Positions 16,566 to 25,737 of a DNA stretch of 64,000 nt are shown here, piece by piece. Every line of letters begins with the position of its first letter. The first letter of the stretch is position 1. The position numbers were made by a program, and so were the translations under genes. Where the stretch lies: assembly GCA_031417395.1 (NCBI GenBank), contig JANOVM010000061.1, positions 18,481-82,480 on the forward strand. The letters are read 5' to 3'. Source of the stretch: JADKIH01 sp031417395 (lineage in GTDB: Bacteria > Bacteroidota > Bacteroidia > AKYH767-A > 2013-40CM-41-45). The notes under the pieces were generated by a model. It ran no database searches. It was given only the letters and a program-made list of their open reading frames with translations, and had not been told where the DNA came from.

Positions 16566-17951
16566 ATGTCAGTCGCCTCTAAAGTAAAAACAACTTTCTT
16601 TTGCCAGAATTGCGGCATTTCTTCACCTAAATGGGTCGGTCGGTGTGCTTCCTGCGGACAATGGAATACTTATGTGGAAGAAGTTGTGGGCAAAGTGGAA
16701 GAAACTGTTTTGTGGAAGAAAAAAGAAGATAAGAAAACCCGTAGTCCACAACCACAGCTGCTTTCAGAAGTAAAAGCTCGCGACGAACAACGTTTTGATT
16801 TACCGGATAAAGAAATTAATCGTGTACTTGGTGGAGGCCTTGTTCCTGGTTCACTAGTTTTAATGGGTGGAGAACCGGGAATAGGAAAATCAACTCTTCT
16901 CTTACAAGTTGCCCTGGCTCTCAAAAACAAAATAGTATTGTACGTAAGTGGTGAAGAAAGCGAGCAGCAGATAAAAATGCGGGCAGAGCGACTGAAGATG
17001 AATAATGAAAAGTTTTTTGTTCTTACCGATACTTCACTTGATAATATTTTCCGACAGATCTCTGAAGTAAATCCGGACGTACTAATTGTTGATTCCATTC
17101 AGACCATATTCAGTAATAAAATAGATTCTTCTCCCGGCAGTGTATCTCAGATTCGTGAATGTACAGGAGAATTATTGCGCTTTGCCAAAGAATCATCCGT
17201 TCCCGTTTTTTTAATTGGCCACATTACGAAAGACGGAGCTATTGCCGGTCCAAAAATTCTGGAACATATGGTTGATACTGTGCTTCAATTTGAAGGTGAC
17301 AGACACCATGTTTACAGGATTCTTCGTGCAGTTAAAAACAGGTTTGGCTCAACTGCAGAACTGGGCATTTATGAAATGCAGGGTTCCGGTCTTCGTGAAG
17401 TAAGTAATCCTTCTGAAGTACTTATTGCGCAAAGGGAAGAAAAACTCAGTGGTATTGCCATTGCTGCAACCATGGAAGGAATCCGTCCATTGTTAATTGA
17501 AACACAAGCGCTGGTTAGCTCAGCAGTTTATGGTACACCACAGCGTTCATCAACAGGTTTTGATTTGCGCCGGCTAAGTATGCTTCTTGCTGTTTTGGAA
17601 AAAAGATGCGGCTTTCCACTTGGCGCAAAGGATGTATTTCTAAATATTGCCGGAGGTATTAAAGTAGACGACCCTGCCATCGATTTAGCAGTGATATGTT
17701 CGATACTGTCTTCCAGAGAAGATATTCCTATATCACCTAAGATAGCCTTCTCCGGTGAAGTTGGTCTAAGCGGTGAAATTCGTCCTGTTACAAGAATAGA
17801 ACAAAGAATCAGTGAAGCCGAGAAAATGGGCTTTGAAGAAATAGTTATTAGCAAATACAATATGAAAGGCCTTGATAAGAAGAAGTTTGTATCAATAAAT
17901 ATTTTCCCTGTTTCCAAAGTCGAAGAAGTCTTCAATCATCTGTTTGGATAA
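16566..17951 (+). CDS. radA: DNA repair protein RadA (Sms)
   Basis: A 461-residue RecA-like ATPase that promotes branch migration in recombinational repair. The N-terminal zinc finger has Cys at 13, 16, 27 and 30. Walker A is GGEPGIGKST at 101-110. The RadA-specific KNRFG motif is present (VKNRFGSTAELGIYEM), and the C-terminus is a Lon-protease-like domain (FLNIAGGIKVDDPAIDLAV, FSGEVGLSGEIRPV). Length and order are standard. It has its own probable promoter and is not in an operon. Confidence 0.97.
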   Translation: MSVASKVKTTFFCQNCGISSPKWVGRCASCGQWNTYVEEVVGKVEETVLWKKKEDKKTRSPQPQLLSEVKARDEQRFDLPDKEINRVLGGGLVPGSLVLMGGEPGIGKSTLLLQVALALKNKIVLYVSGEESEQQIKMRAERLKMNNEKFFVLTDTSLDNIFRQISEVNPDVLIVDSIQTIFSNKIDSSPGSVSQIRECTGELLRFAKESSVPVFLIGHITKDGAIAGPKILEHMVDTVLQFEGDRHHVYRILRAVKNRFGSTAELGIYEMQGSGLREVSNPSEVLIAQREEKLSGIAIAATMEGIRPLLIETQALVSSAVYGTPQRSSTGFDLRRLSMLLAVLEKRCGFPLGAKDVFLNIAGGIKVDDPAIDLAVICSILSSREDIPISPKIAFSGEVGLSGEIRPVTRIEQRISEAEKMGFEEIVISKYNMKGLDKKKFVSINIFPVSKVEEVFNHLFG

Positions 17952-18123
17952 ATCACATATCTTAATTTTAAAATCCTGATTATCAAATATTTTAATGATT
18001 CCCATTGTTGATTTTGAACGATTTGCAAGAATTATGAAATATATATAAAGTTGAATATTGCACAAAAAAGGCTCTTTTATCCTTTTTTAGTAAAAAAAAA
18101 ATTAAAATCTCAATTAATTAAAT

Positions 18124-18131
18124 TATCTTTG
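18124..18131 (+). promoter_or_regulatory. Probable -7 element of the cold-shock gene
   Basis: TATCTTTG matches TAnnTTTG, 35 bp before the ATG at 18167. The predicted leader is AT-only and repeats ATTATCAA three times. The upstream -33 box is not convincing. The rest of 17952-18166 shows nothing else. Confidence 0.5.
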
Positions 18132-18166
18132 TAGAATTATCAATCAAATTATCAATTATCAAATTA

Positions 18167-18361
18167 ATGAAAACAGGAAAAGTAAAATTCTTTAATGCAT
18201 CTAAAGGCTTTGGTTTTATCAAAGAAGATAACACCGGAGAAGAAGTTTTTGTACATTCAACAGGTCTGACGGATCGTATCCAGGAAAATGACAGCGTTGA
18301 ATATGAAGTGCAGCAAGGCAAAAAAGGCCTTAATGCAGTTAATGTGCGCAGAATCTCCTAA
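18167..18361 (+). CDS. Cold-shock (CspA-type) RNA-binding protein
   Basis: A 64-residue single cold-shock domain. RNP1 (SKGFGFIKED) and RNP2 (EEVFVHSTGL) are both present, within the usual five-stranded OB fold. Such proteins melt or stabilise mRNA structure; some members are cold-induced and others constitutive. The gene has its own promoter-like element and ends in a strong intrinsic terminator 20 bp downstream, so it is monocistronic. Confidence 0.95.
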   Translation: MKTGKVKFFNASKGFGFIKEDNTGEEVFVHSTGLTDRIQENDSVEYEVQQGKKGLNAVNVRRIS

Positions 18362-18381
18362 GGATTGTCCTTTAAAAGATT

Positions 18382-18413
18382 AAAAAAGCCTGTCTATTGA
18401 CAGGCTTTTTTTA
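18382..18413 (+). terminator. Intrinsic terminator of the cold-shock gene
   Basis: AAAAAGCCTGTC, loop TATT and GACAGGCTTTTTTT form a 12-bp stem followed by a T-run. It lies directly after the cold-shock stop codon. Confidence 0.9.
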
Positions 18414-18490
18414 TGCCTGATAATTTTTCTGATTTGAAACCTCAATGATTAATGATACTTAAATAATAATTTTAATCACGAAGTAATAAT

Positions 18491-18498
18491 TAAATTTG
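18491..18498 (+). promoter_or_regulatory. Probable -7 element of the NADP-binding oxidoreductase gene
   Basis: TAAATTTG matches TAnnTTTG and lies 26 bp before the ATG at 18525. No clear -33 partner was seen at the right distance. Confidence 0.4.
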
Positions 18499-18524
18499 CC
18501 TAATTGACACTTTAAAAACAATAA

Positions 18525-19175
18525 ATGAAAATTGCAATTCTTGGAACAGGAATGGTTGGAAATACCATTGGATCAAAACTTATAGAACTTGGTCATGAAG
18601 TAATGATGGGTTCCCGAACAAAGAATAATGAGAAAGCCCAGGCTTGGCTTAAAAGTGCAGGATCAAAAGCATCAACAGGTACTTTTGCAGATGCTGCCTC
18701 ATTCGGAGAATTAATCTTCAATTGTACAGCCGGAGGAGCTTCCATAGAAGCACTTCAATCTGCCGGAGCAGATAACCTAAACAATAAAATTCTAATTGAT
18801 GTAGCCAACCCTCTTGACTTCTCAAAGGGAATGCCTCCTGTATTAATTCCTTCATTGGCGAATAATAATTCATTGGGAGAAGAAATTCAAAAAACTTTTC
18901 CGGCTGTTAAGGTTGTAAAAACACTAAACACTATGAATTGCCAGTTAATGGTAGACGCTACAAAAGTTCCGGGTGAACACGATGTATTTATTTGTGGAAA
19001 TGATTCAGAGGCAAAAGAAAAGGTAAAAGAAGTATTAAAGTCTTTTGGCTGGAAATCTCCAATTGACTTGGGTGATATAAGTATGTCTCGCGGAACAGAA
19101 ATGTTATTACCTATATGGATTCGTTTGTGGGGTACTTTAAAAACACCCATGTTCAATTTCAAAATTGTCAAATGA
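18525..19175 (+). CDS. NADPH-dependent F420 reductase-like oxidoreductase
   Basis: A 216-residue Rossmann-fold protein of the F420-dependent NADP oxidoreductase/YrdP family. The dinucleotide motif is AILGTGMVGNTIGSKL at residues 3-18, followed by EVMMGSRTKN, which reads the NADP phosphate. VVKTLNTMNCQLMV and DVFICGNDSEAKEKV are family-typical. Nothing nearby suggests F420 biosynthesis, so the true substrate is unknown. It is probably cytoplasmic and monocistronic. Confidence 0.82.
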   Translation: MKIAILGTGMVGNTIGSKLIELGHEVMMGSRTKNNEKAQAWLKSAGSKASTGTFADAASFGELIFNCTAGGASIEALQSAGADNLNNKILIDVANPLDFSKGMPPVLIPSLANNNSLGEEIQKTFPAVKVVKTLNTMNCQLMVDATKVPGEHDVFICGNDSEAKEKVKEVLKSFGWKSPIDLGDISMSRGTEMLLPIWIRLWGTLKTPMFNFKIVK

Positions 19176-19368
19176 ATCAGTTTTTGAGACTAAAAAACAA
19201 TACTAAAAAGTGCAATTTTTTTTTCTATAAATTGTTATTTATAAATGAGTTGAATCAATTTTCCTCCCTGTTAATTAATATAGTTTTTTATGGCAATTCT
19301 ATAAAATAAAATTATACTTTTGACTTTCAAACAGGAATTTTATTAATGATTCCACTAAAAAAAACAAA

Positions 19369-19725
19369 ATGTCATTTACATCAGAATTTAAAGAATTTGT
19401 TTCAAAAGGAAACGTAGTTGATCTCGCTGTCGGTGTAGTTATCGGAGCTGCTTTTGGTAAAATTGTCGCTTCTTTGGTTGACGATATTTTAATGCCAATG
19501 GTTGGTTTATTGGTTGGTGGAGTTAATTTCACTGATCTAAAAATCACCCTTAAAGGTGCAAGCGTTGATGCCGTAGGAAAAGCTATTGAAGCTGTAACAA
19601 TTAATTATGGAAACTTCATTCAGCAATCCATAACCTTTTTAATCGTTGCTTTTGCAATCTTCGCTTTCGTAGTTAAACCTATGAATGCAATTAAGAAAAA
19701 GGAGGCTGCTGCAGCTGCTAAATAG
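19369..19725 (+). CDS. mscL: Large-conductance mechanosensitive channel MscL
   Basis: A 118-residue channel that opens on membrane stretch during hypo-osmotic shock. TM1 has the signature NVVDLAVGVVIGAAFGKIV at residues 15-33, with the constriction residues in it. TM2 is near 85-105 (FIQQSITFLIVAFAIFAFVV), and the C-terminal charged bundle (KKKEAAAAAK) is short. It assembles as a homopentamer in the inner membrane. A terminator shared with the convergent copper ATPase gene follows. Confidence 0.97.
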   Translation: MSFTSEFKEFVSKGNVVDLAVGVVIGAAFGKIVASLVDDILMPMVGLLVGGVNFTDLKITLKGASVDAVGKAIEAVTINYGNFIQQSITFLIVAFAIFAFVVKPMNAIKKKEAAAAAK

Positions 19726-19764
19726 TTGTTCATTCAATATTATCAGAACAACAATTTTATTTTT

Positions 19765-19793
19765 AAAACGCCGGCTTAGTCCGGCGTTTTTTT
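19765..19793. terminator. Bidirectional terminator between mscL and the copper ATPase
   Basis: AAAACGCCGG, loop CTTAGT and CCGGCGTTTTTTT form a hairpin with T-runs in both directions. It separates the plus-strand housekeeping block from the minus-strand metal-resistance island. Confidence 0.85.
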
Positions 19794-19832
19794 ATTTAGC
19801 TAAGTATCAAAAAAATCGTTAGTCTAAATTCG

Positions 19833-21842
19833 TTAATCTTTGTGAAGTAATTTTGCATTTATTGCAACCACAATTGTACTTACGCTCATCAGAACAGCTC
19901 CGGCTGCAGGACTTAATAATATTCCATAATTATACAAAACACCCGCAGCAAGTGGAAGAGCAACAACATTGTAACCGGTGGCCCAAACAAGGTTCTGTAT
20001 CATTTTCCGATAAGTAGCCTTACCAAAAAGAATGAGATTCGCAATGTCTTTCGGATTACTATTCACTAGGATGATGCCTGCTGTCTCTGCTGCAATATCG
20101 CTTCCGCTTCCAACAGCGATACCTACATCTGCCTGTGCTAAAGCCGGAGCATCGTTTACGCCATCGCCAGTCATTGCCACGAATTCTCCTTTGCTTTGCA
20201 GTTCTTTTATCTTTTCCAATTTCTGATGAGGTAAAACTTCAGCAAAATAACCATCCATCTTTAATTCATCGCTTACGCTTTTTGCTACTATTGAGTTATC
20301 ACCCGTAAGTAATATTGATTTGATTCCGTTTTCGTGAAGTGTTTTAATTGCATCAGTAGATTCAGGACGGATTTTATCTGCAAGTGCTATGTAACCGGCT
20401 AATTGATTATTGACGATGATAAACACAATGGTTTCTGCATTGGTTGTTGAATAATTCTCCGGTAATGCGATATTGTTTTCCTTGAGATATCCCGGACTAA
20501 CAACTTTAATATTTTTACCATCTACTTCGGCTTCAACTCCTTTTCCGGTTATGGCTTTGAAATTATTTACTACAGGAATTGTGATTGTAAGTTCTTTTGC
20601 TTTTGCAATGATTCCTGTTGCAATCGGATGTTCAGAATTTTGTTCTAATCCTGCGGCAATGCGTATGAGTTCCATTTCATCAAAAGAAGATTGTAAAGAT
20701 TTTGTTCTTGCAACTTCAAACTTTCCATAAGTCAGAGTTCCTGTTTTGTCAAAAATGATGGTTGTAATTTTTCTTGCATTCTCAAAAGCTGTTCTATTCT
20801 TAATGAGCAATCCACTTTTAGCTGAAATAGAGGTTGAGATTGCAACTACCAATGGAACTGCAAGACCCAAAGCATGTGGACAACAAATAACAATTACCGT
20901 TACCATTCTTTCTAACGCAAACACAATCGGTTGCTTTGCAATCAACCACCAAAAAAAGAATGTGGTAAAGCCTGAGACTAATGCAACGATAGTAAGAATA
21001 CGAGCTGCTTTGTCGGCAAGGAGTTGTGTTTTGGATTTTGATTTTTGTGCATCATTAACCAGCTTAATCACTCTTGCCAAATAGGAGTCTTTCGATGAAT
21101 GACTGACAGTTACTTTTAACGAACCGTTACCATTAATTGAACCTGCTATTACCTTTTCTCCTTTTAACTTCTTAACTGGAACGGATTCTCCTGTAAGCAT
21201 CGATTCGTTCAGGTAACTTTCGCCATCTGAAATAATTCCATCTGCAGCTACTTTCTCGCCTGGTTTAATCAAAATAATATCACCCTCCTTTAGCGAATCG
21301 GTCTTTACTTCATGAATCATCTCACCCATTACCATGTGAGCATCCGAGGGCATTAGCTGGACCAACATTTCTAATTCTCTCGATGCACCGGCAACGGATT
21401 TCATTTCAATCCAGTGCCCCAATAACATAATTAAAATTAAGGTACAGAGTTCCCAAAAGAAATCCATTCCCTGTAAACCAAAAACAGTTGCAACACTGTA
21501 AGCATACGCTACAGTAATTGCAACTGCAATCAGAGTCATCATCCCTAATGCCTTTTGTTTGATTTCACCAGCAATACCTTTTAAAAATGGGGAACCACCA
21601 TAAAAAAATACAACCGTTGAAAGTGCAAATAGTAGATAGGTTGACCCATTGAATAAAATATTAAAATGAAACCATTGCTGAATCATTGGCGAAAGTAACA
21701 TGACAGGAATGGTGATGACAAGCGTCACGTAAAATCTACGCTTGAAATCATCAATCATCATTTTATGATGGTCGTGCCCCGCCATTCCCATAGGTATATT
21801 GGCATGTTGCATTTTTGCATGCTCCTCCTTGGTCATATCCAT
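19833..21842 (-). CDS. copB: CopB-type (P1B-3, CPH) copper-transporting P-type ATPase
   Basis: A 669-residue heavy-metal export pump. The membrane metal motif is CPH at residues 321-323 (ICCPHALGLAVPLV), which marks the CopB/P1B-3 class for Cu(II) or Ag rather than CPC-type CopA. TGES is at 217-220, the phosphorylation loop DKTGT at 365-369, and MTGDGVNDAPAL closes the ATP site. The N-terminus is His/Met-rich (HAKMQHANIPMGMAGHDHHK) instead of a ferredoxin-like metal-binding domain. It is the last gene of the metal island, 20 bp after the Met-rich protein gene. Confidence 0.93.
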   Translation of the reverse strand: MDMTKEEHAKMQHANIPMGMAGHDHHKMMIDDFKRRFYVTLVITIPVMLLSPMIQQWFHFNILFNGSTYLLFALSTVVFFYGGSPFLKGIAGEIKQKALGMMTLIAVAITVAYAYSVATVFGLQGMDFFWELCTLILIMLLGHWIEMKSVAGASRELEMLVQLMPSDAHMVMGEMIHEVKTDSLKEGDIILIKPGEKVAADGIISDGESYLNESMLTGESVPVKKLKGEKVIAGSINGNGSLKVTVSHSSKDSYLARVIKLVNDAQKSKSKTQLLADKAARILTIVALVSGFTTFFFWWLIAKQPIVFALERMVTVIVICCPHALGLAVPLVVAISTSISAKSGLLIKNRTAFENARKITTIIFDKTGTLTYGKFEVARTKSLQSSFDEMELIRIAAGLEQNSEHPIATGIIAKAKELTITIPVVNNFKAITGKGVEAEVDGKNIKVVSPGYLKENNIALPENYSTTNAETIVFIIVNNQLAGYIALADKIRPESTDAIKTLHENGIKSILLTGDNSIVAKSVSDELKMDGYFAEVLPHQKLEKIKELQSKGEFVAMTGDGVNDAPALAQADVGIAVGSGSDIAAETAGIILVNSNPKDIANLILFGKATYRKMIQNLVWATGYNVVALPLAAGVLYNYGILLSPAAGAVLMSVSTIVVAINAKLLHKD

Positions 21843-21862
21843 TTTTCAGGCTCCAAATTAAA

Positions 21863-22324
21863 TTATTTCCTTTCAACTAAATCCATACCGCATTTAGGAC
21901 AATTCCCCGGTTTATCGCTTGTAACTTCAGGATGCATCGAACAAGTGTAAGTCATTGCCATCTTCTGATTAGAGCCTTTTTTAACAGTTGAAGATTTTTT
22001 ATCATTACGCATCATTGAACAATTATCCATCTTTCCACTCATGTCCATACATTCCCCTTCTTGCATCTTCATTTTTTTTCCGTCTTTCATAATACATTCA
22101 CCATTCATCATACACTTAGTACCATTTTTCATAGTCATGTCCTTCTCCATCGGCATCATTTTGCCGGACTTCATTTGCATCATTTTACCATCTTTCATCA
22201 TGCAACAATCCTTCATTGTTCCACCATCAGTTTTAGTTTGTGCAGAAGAATTACTTACTGTAAATAATACTACCAACATAAGCATAGAAGCAATCATTGG
22301 AGCAATCATTTTTTTGTTTTTCAT
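21863..22324 (-). CDS. Met/Cys-rich exported metal-binding protein (DUF6799-like plus heavy-metal-binding domain)
   Basis: A 153-residue protein. A signal peptide covers residues 1-29 (ending NSSAQ). About 80 residues follow, extremely rich in Met, Lys, Asp and Cys, in repeats of the type MMKDGKMMQM and CIMKDGKKMKMQEGEC, resembling DUF6799. The C-terminus is a heavy-metal-binding domain, YTCSMHPEVTSDKPGNCPKC followed by GMDL. It probably buffers copper or silver in the periplasm. It precedes copB by 20 bp and is probably co-transcribed with it. The Met codons make the opposite strand spuriously open. Confidence 0.85.
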   Translation of the reverse strand: MKNKKMIAPMIASMLMLVVLFTVSNSSAQTKTDGGTMKDCCMMKDGKMMQMKSGKMMPMEKDMTMKNGTKCMMNGECIMKDGKKMKMQEGECMDMSGKMDNCSMMRNDKKSSTVKKGSNQKMAMTYTCSMHPEVTSDKPGNCPKCGMDLVERK

Positions 22325-22492
22325 TTTTTTTAATTTATTGAATTTAAAATTTCTTCAGTTGCGCTGTTGCCCGGTTTTGTATTTTCACAAATTAGATATC
22401 TTATGCCGAAAAATCTTACACAATTTCGGGATTAACTTGCATGATTCACATAGTGTTAAGGTTAGAACGGCATTGAAATAAGGTCGTATGAT

Positions 22493-25237
22493 TTACATTC
22501 CTTTGTCATAATTATTGATTTTTTGATTTTTCGATTTTATTTTTTTTCTAAACTCATAAATTGACAGGCAAATGGCACCGGCTGAAATAGGGAAAAGCCA
22601 ATCAATTGCAAGTAAAGGCGAAGTATGAAAGTAAAGATTGAATGCCGGTACATATACAATAAGCAGAATGCAGGTAATAGAAAACAAAAATGCCAGAAGT
22701 AGATTTCTGTTAGAGAATAAATATTTTCCTAAAGCTGGTCCATAAGTCCTTCTCGAAAGAAGATTGGCGTATTGCCCAAAGATTATAGAAATAAAAGTAA
22801 CAGTAATTGACTTTTCATAATGGTTGGAAAGATGATGGTCATGGAAATACTCTGCTATAAATGCACCGTAGGCAGCAAGTCCCATTACCGTTCCGGAGAA
22901 AACAATTCCCTTCATGGTATCCTTTGTCAGAATTTTGTCCTTCGGATTTCTTGGAGGGTTTTCCATTATAGTTTTTTCTGGCGGGTCATAAGTCAACATG
23001 ATTAATGGAAACATTTCGCCAACCATATCTATTAATAAAATCTGAACCGCTAATATGGGAGTAGCTACACCTAAGAAAGCTCCAATAAATCCAAACAATA
23101 CACAGGTTAGTTCCGCAACGTTAGAAGAAAGATTTGTCTTGATTGTCTTTTCGAGGTTCCTGAAAATTGTCCTTCCTTCCTTTACAGCAACTACAATGGT
23201 TGAAAAATTGTCATCAAGTAAAATCATATTAGCGGCTTCCTGCGCGACTTTGGAACCACTCTTTCCCATTGCAATCCCGATATCTGCTCTCTTTAAACTT
23301 AATGTATCGTTTACTCCATCACCTGTCACTGCAACAATTTCACCTTGCTTCATCAACACGTCTACAATACGGAATTTATCATCAGGAGAAACTCTTGAAA
23401 ATATTAGCGCCCTGTTTTTAAACACGTCTTTCATTTGTTCATCAGTCATCGATTGCAAGGCCGTTCCATTGATTACTACAGGAAATTCATTGCCCTCATT
23501 CATTAAGCCGATGCTCTTCGAAATTGCTTTTGCTGTTACTTCATTATCGCCTGTTATCATAAACACTTTCATGTGTGCTTTGAAGACAGAATTAATTGCG
23601 GATTTTACTTCCTCATGAGGCGGGTCAAGCATGGTAACAAAACCAGCAAAAGTTAAATCCTGTTCAGCATCGTCAATAGTATAATCGTTTTTATTTTCGA
23701 GGTCCTTATATGCGATGGCAATAACACGAAGCGCATTTTCCGAAAATGCTGCAGACATAGACTGAATTTGTTGTCTTTGCGCATCTGTCAATTCATTTAC
23801 ATTTCCGTTGGATATTATTTTTGTTGAAGCAGCCAATATAGATTCTATCGAACCCTTTACAGAGGAAATGATTTTATTTTGATGTGTCCTTATAATAGCA
23901 GCTCGTTTTCTAAATGAATCGAACCCAAATGCCTTCACTAAAGGATAATCCTTTTCAATTTCTTCAATTGTAAATCCAGCCTTCATCGCAAGAGTCGCAA
24001 AGGAAGCTTCCGTTGGGTCGCCTATTGAATGCCATGATAAATGAAACTTATCCGGCTGGCCAATCTTTCCTGTGGATGAAAGAAAACCAGAAAGAAAAAA
24101 TATTTTTAAATCACCCAATGAATCTTTTGTAAAAACTTCACCCTGTTCTCCTGAAATACTTCCCACTGGCTCATAACCCAAACCAGAAACAGAAAATGAT
24201 TTTCCATTGAAATAACAACCGGTAATTGTCATTTCATTCTTTGTGATAGTTCCTGTTTTATCAGAAGCAATTACTGTAGCTGAACCTAATGTTTGAGCCG
24301 ATGCAATTTTTTTTACAATTGCATTTCTTTTTGCCAATCTTCCAACAGCCAGTGCAAGTGCCATAGAAATTTGAGCAGGCAATCCCTCAGGAACCATTGC
24401 CGCTGCAACGCTTACAGCAAAAACAAGAGCTAAAGCAATTGAATCATTCAGCAACAATCGTGTTCCAAATAAACAGGCACCAATTATTAAGGTTGCATAT
24501 GTAAGTTTTTTTGCAACATCAGCAATCTCCGTTTGGACCGGAGCATCAGTTGATTTGATTTTTTGAGATGATGAACTTATTTTTCCAATTTCGGTCTGGC
24601 TTCCGGTTGCATATACTATTCCTGTCGCTTCTCCTCGTGCAACCGTTGTTCCCATATAAATACAATTCTTTATATCCGCAAAAGCCAAAGCTATATCCGA
24701 AGCGAACAAATGGTTCTTTTCAGAAGGTAACGACTCTCCTGTAAGTATAAATTCATTTACCGAAAAACCGTTTGAATGAACCAAACGAATATCTGCAGGA
24801 ATGCCTTCGCCTTCATATAATTTTACAATATCACCAGGCACAAGTTCTTCAGCAATAATTTCAATTGTTTTACCGTCCCTGATAACATTGCATTTATTTA
24901 CAACTAACTTTTTAAGCGATGCAAGAATATTTTCTGATTTCCATTCCTGGTAAAAGCCAATCAGAGCATTTAATATGACGATGACTAAAAGAATGGAGCC
25001 GTCACGAGGTTGACCTAAATAATACGATACTGATGCTGCAACAATCAAAATAATAACAAGCGGACTTGTGAACTGACTTAAAAGAATTTTTAAAACACTT
25101 CGTGAATTGATTACTTTTAGAAGATTGCCACCATATTTCTTCCTTGCCATCTCAATAGCTTTTTCCTCAAGCCCACGTTCGGCATTGCTGTTGAATTGCT
25201 TGATTATGTCATCTACTGTCTGGTTGTAAAATCCCAT
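22493..25237 (-). CDS. P2-type (PacL/PMR1-like) cation-transporting ATPase with atypical M6
   Basis: A 914-residue P-type ATPase with an N-terminal cation-ATPase domain, TGES at 166-169, PEGLP in M4 at 283-287, DKTGT at 326-330, and TGDGVNDTLSLKRADIGIAM. These place it with P2-type Ca/Mn pumps. In M6 the usual NLVTDGLPA ion-binding stretch is replaced by LIDMVGEMFPLIML, so the transported ion is uncertain. Its start overlaps the stop of the SRPBCC gene (TGATG). Given its place in a metal-resistance operon, a heavy-metal or Ca/Mn role is possible. Length and domain order are normal. Confidence 0.85.
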   Translation of the reverse strand: MGFYNQTVDDIIKQFNSNAERGLEEKAIEMARKKYGGNLLKVINSRSVLKILLSQFTSPLVIILIVAASVSYYLGQPRDGSILLVIVILNALIGFYQEWKSENILASLKKLVVNKCNVIRDGKTIEIIAEELVPGDIVKLYEGEGIPADIRLVHSNGFSVNEFILTGESLPSEKNHLFASDIALAFADIKNCIYMGTTVARGEATGIVYATGSQTEIGKISSSSQKIKSTDAPVQTEIADVAKKLTYATLIIGACLFGTRLLLNDSIALALVFAVSVAAAMVPEGLPAQISMALALAVGRLAKRNAIVKKIASAQTLGSATVIASDKTGTITKNEMTITGCYFNGKSFSVSGLGYEPVGSISGEQGEVFTKDSLGDLKIFFLSGFLSSTGKIGQPDKFHLSWHSIGDPTEASFATLAMKAGFTIEEIEKDYPLVKAFGFDSFRKRAAIIRTHQNKIISSVKGSIESILAASTKIISNGNVNELTDAQRQQIQSMSAAFSENALRVIAIAYKDLENKNDYTIDDAEQDLTFAGFVTMLDPPHEEVKSAINSVFKAHMKVFMITGDNEVTAKAISKSIGLMNEGNEFPVVINGTALQSMTDEQMKDVFKNRALIFSRVSPDDKFRIVDVLMKQGEIVAVTGDGVNDTLSLKRADIGIAMGKSGSKVAQEAANMILLDDNFSTIVVAVKEGRTIFRNLEKTIKTNLSSNVAELTCVLFGFIGAFLGVATPILAVQILLIDMVGEMFPLIMLTYDPPEKTIMENPPRNPKDKILTKDTMKGIVFSGTVMGLAAYGAFIAEYFHDHHLSNHYEKSITVTFISIIFGQYANLLSRRTYGPALGKYLFSNRNLLLAFLFSITCILLIVYVPAFNLYFHTSPLLAIDWLFPISAGAICLSIYEFRKKIKSKNQKINNYDKGM

Positions 25238-25725
25238 CAGCTAAATGATTTTTCAAGATTCGTTTTCGTATCATTAAGGTTACTATTTAAACACCAGTTG
25301 CAATACCACTTTGCAAATAGGAAAGAAAGGATTTTAAAATACCATTCCTTGGGCGGGAGATAACTGATTGAAATTTTTGCCTTTGCGTTTCTTCCTGAAG
25401 AAGTTATTTCAAACCACATTCGATACCAGGACATGATGATAATTTTTGCATCACCTATTATTTCCCACTCTTTCAATGCCTGAGGTTGCCACTTGGTAAC
25501 TTCTTCACTGAAATCCATTGTCATTCCCATCATTTTACCGTACCAGCGATATTTTGCGCCAATCCCCGTAGGATTAGTTGAAAGTTGTTCAAGATTTAAT
25601 TTACTTCCCATCATCATTATAGAACTTTCACTCATGTGCATTCCTGTTTTGGAAAAATCATCCATCTGAGAAAATACTTTTTCAGGAGAGGAATTAATAA
25701 TTATTTCTTTTTGATATGTTTTCAT
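25237..25725 (-). CDS. SRPBCC (START-like) family protein
   Basis: A 162-residue cytoplasmic protein with the START-like ligand-binding fold. It begins KEIIINSSPEKVFSQMDDFS, and GIGAKYRWYGKMMGMTMDFSE and EWEIIGDAKI are typical of polyketide-cyclase/SRPBCC proteins. It has no signal peptide or catalytic motif. It sits between the P-loop ATPase gene (12 bp upstream) and the P2-type pump (1-bp overlap), so it is co-expressed with metal transporters. Its ligand is unknown. Confidence 0.75.
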   Translation of the reverse strand: MKTYQKEIIINSSPEKVFSQMDDFSKTGMHMSESSIMMMGSKLNLEQLSTNPTGIGAKYRWYGKMMGMTMDFSEEVTKWQPQALKEWEIIGDAKIIIMSWYRMWFEITSSGRNAKAKISISYLPPKEWYFKILSFLFAKWYCNWCLNSNLNDTKTNLEKSFS

Positions 25726-25737
25726 CGATAGCTCTTG

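Noticed and set aside
22041..22481. His/Ile/Phe-rich ORFs opposite the Met-rich protein
   Set aside because: They are complements of ATG-rich coding sequence. The minus-strand protein has a signal peptide and a metal-binding domain.
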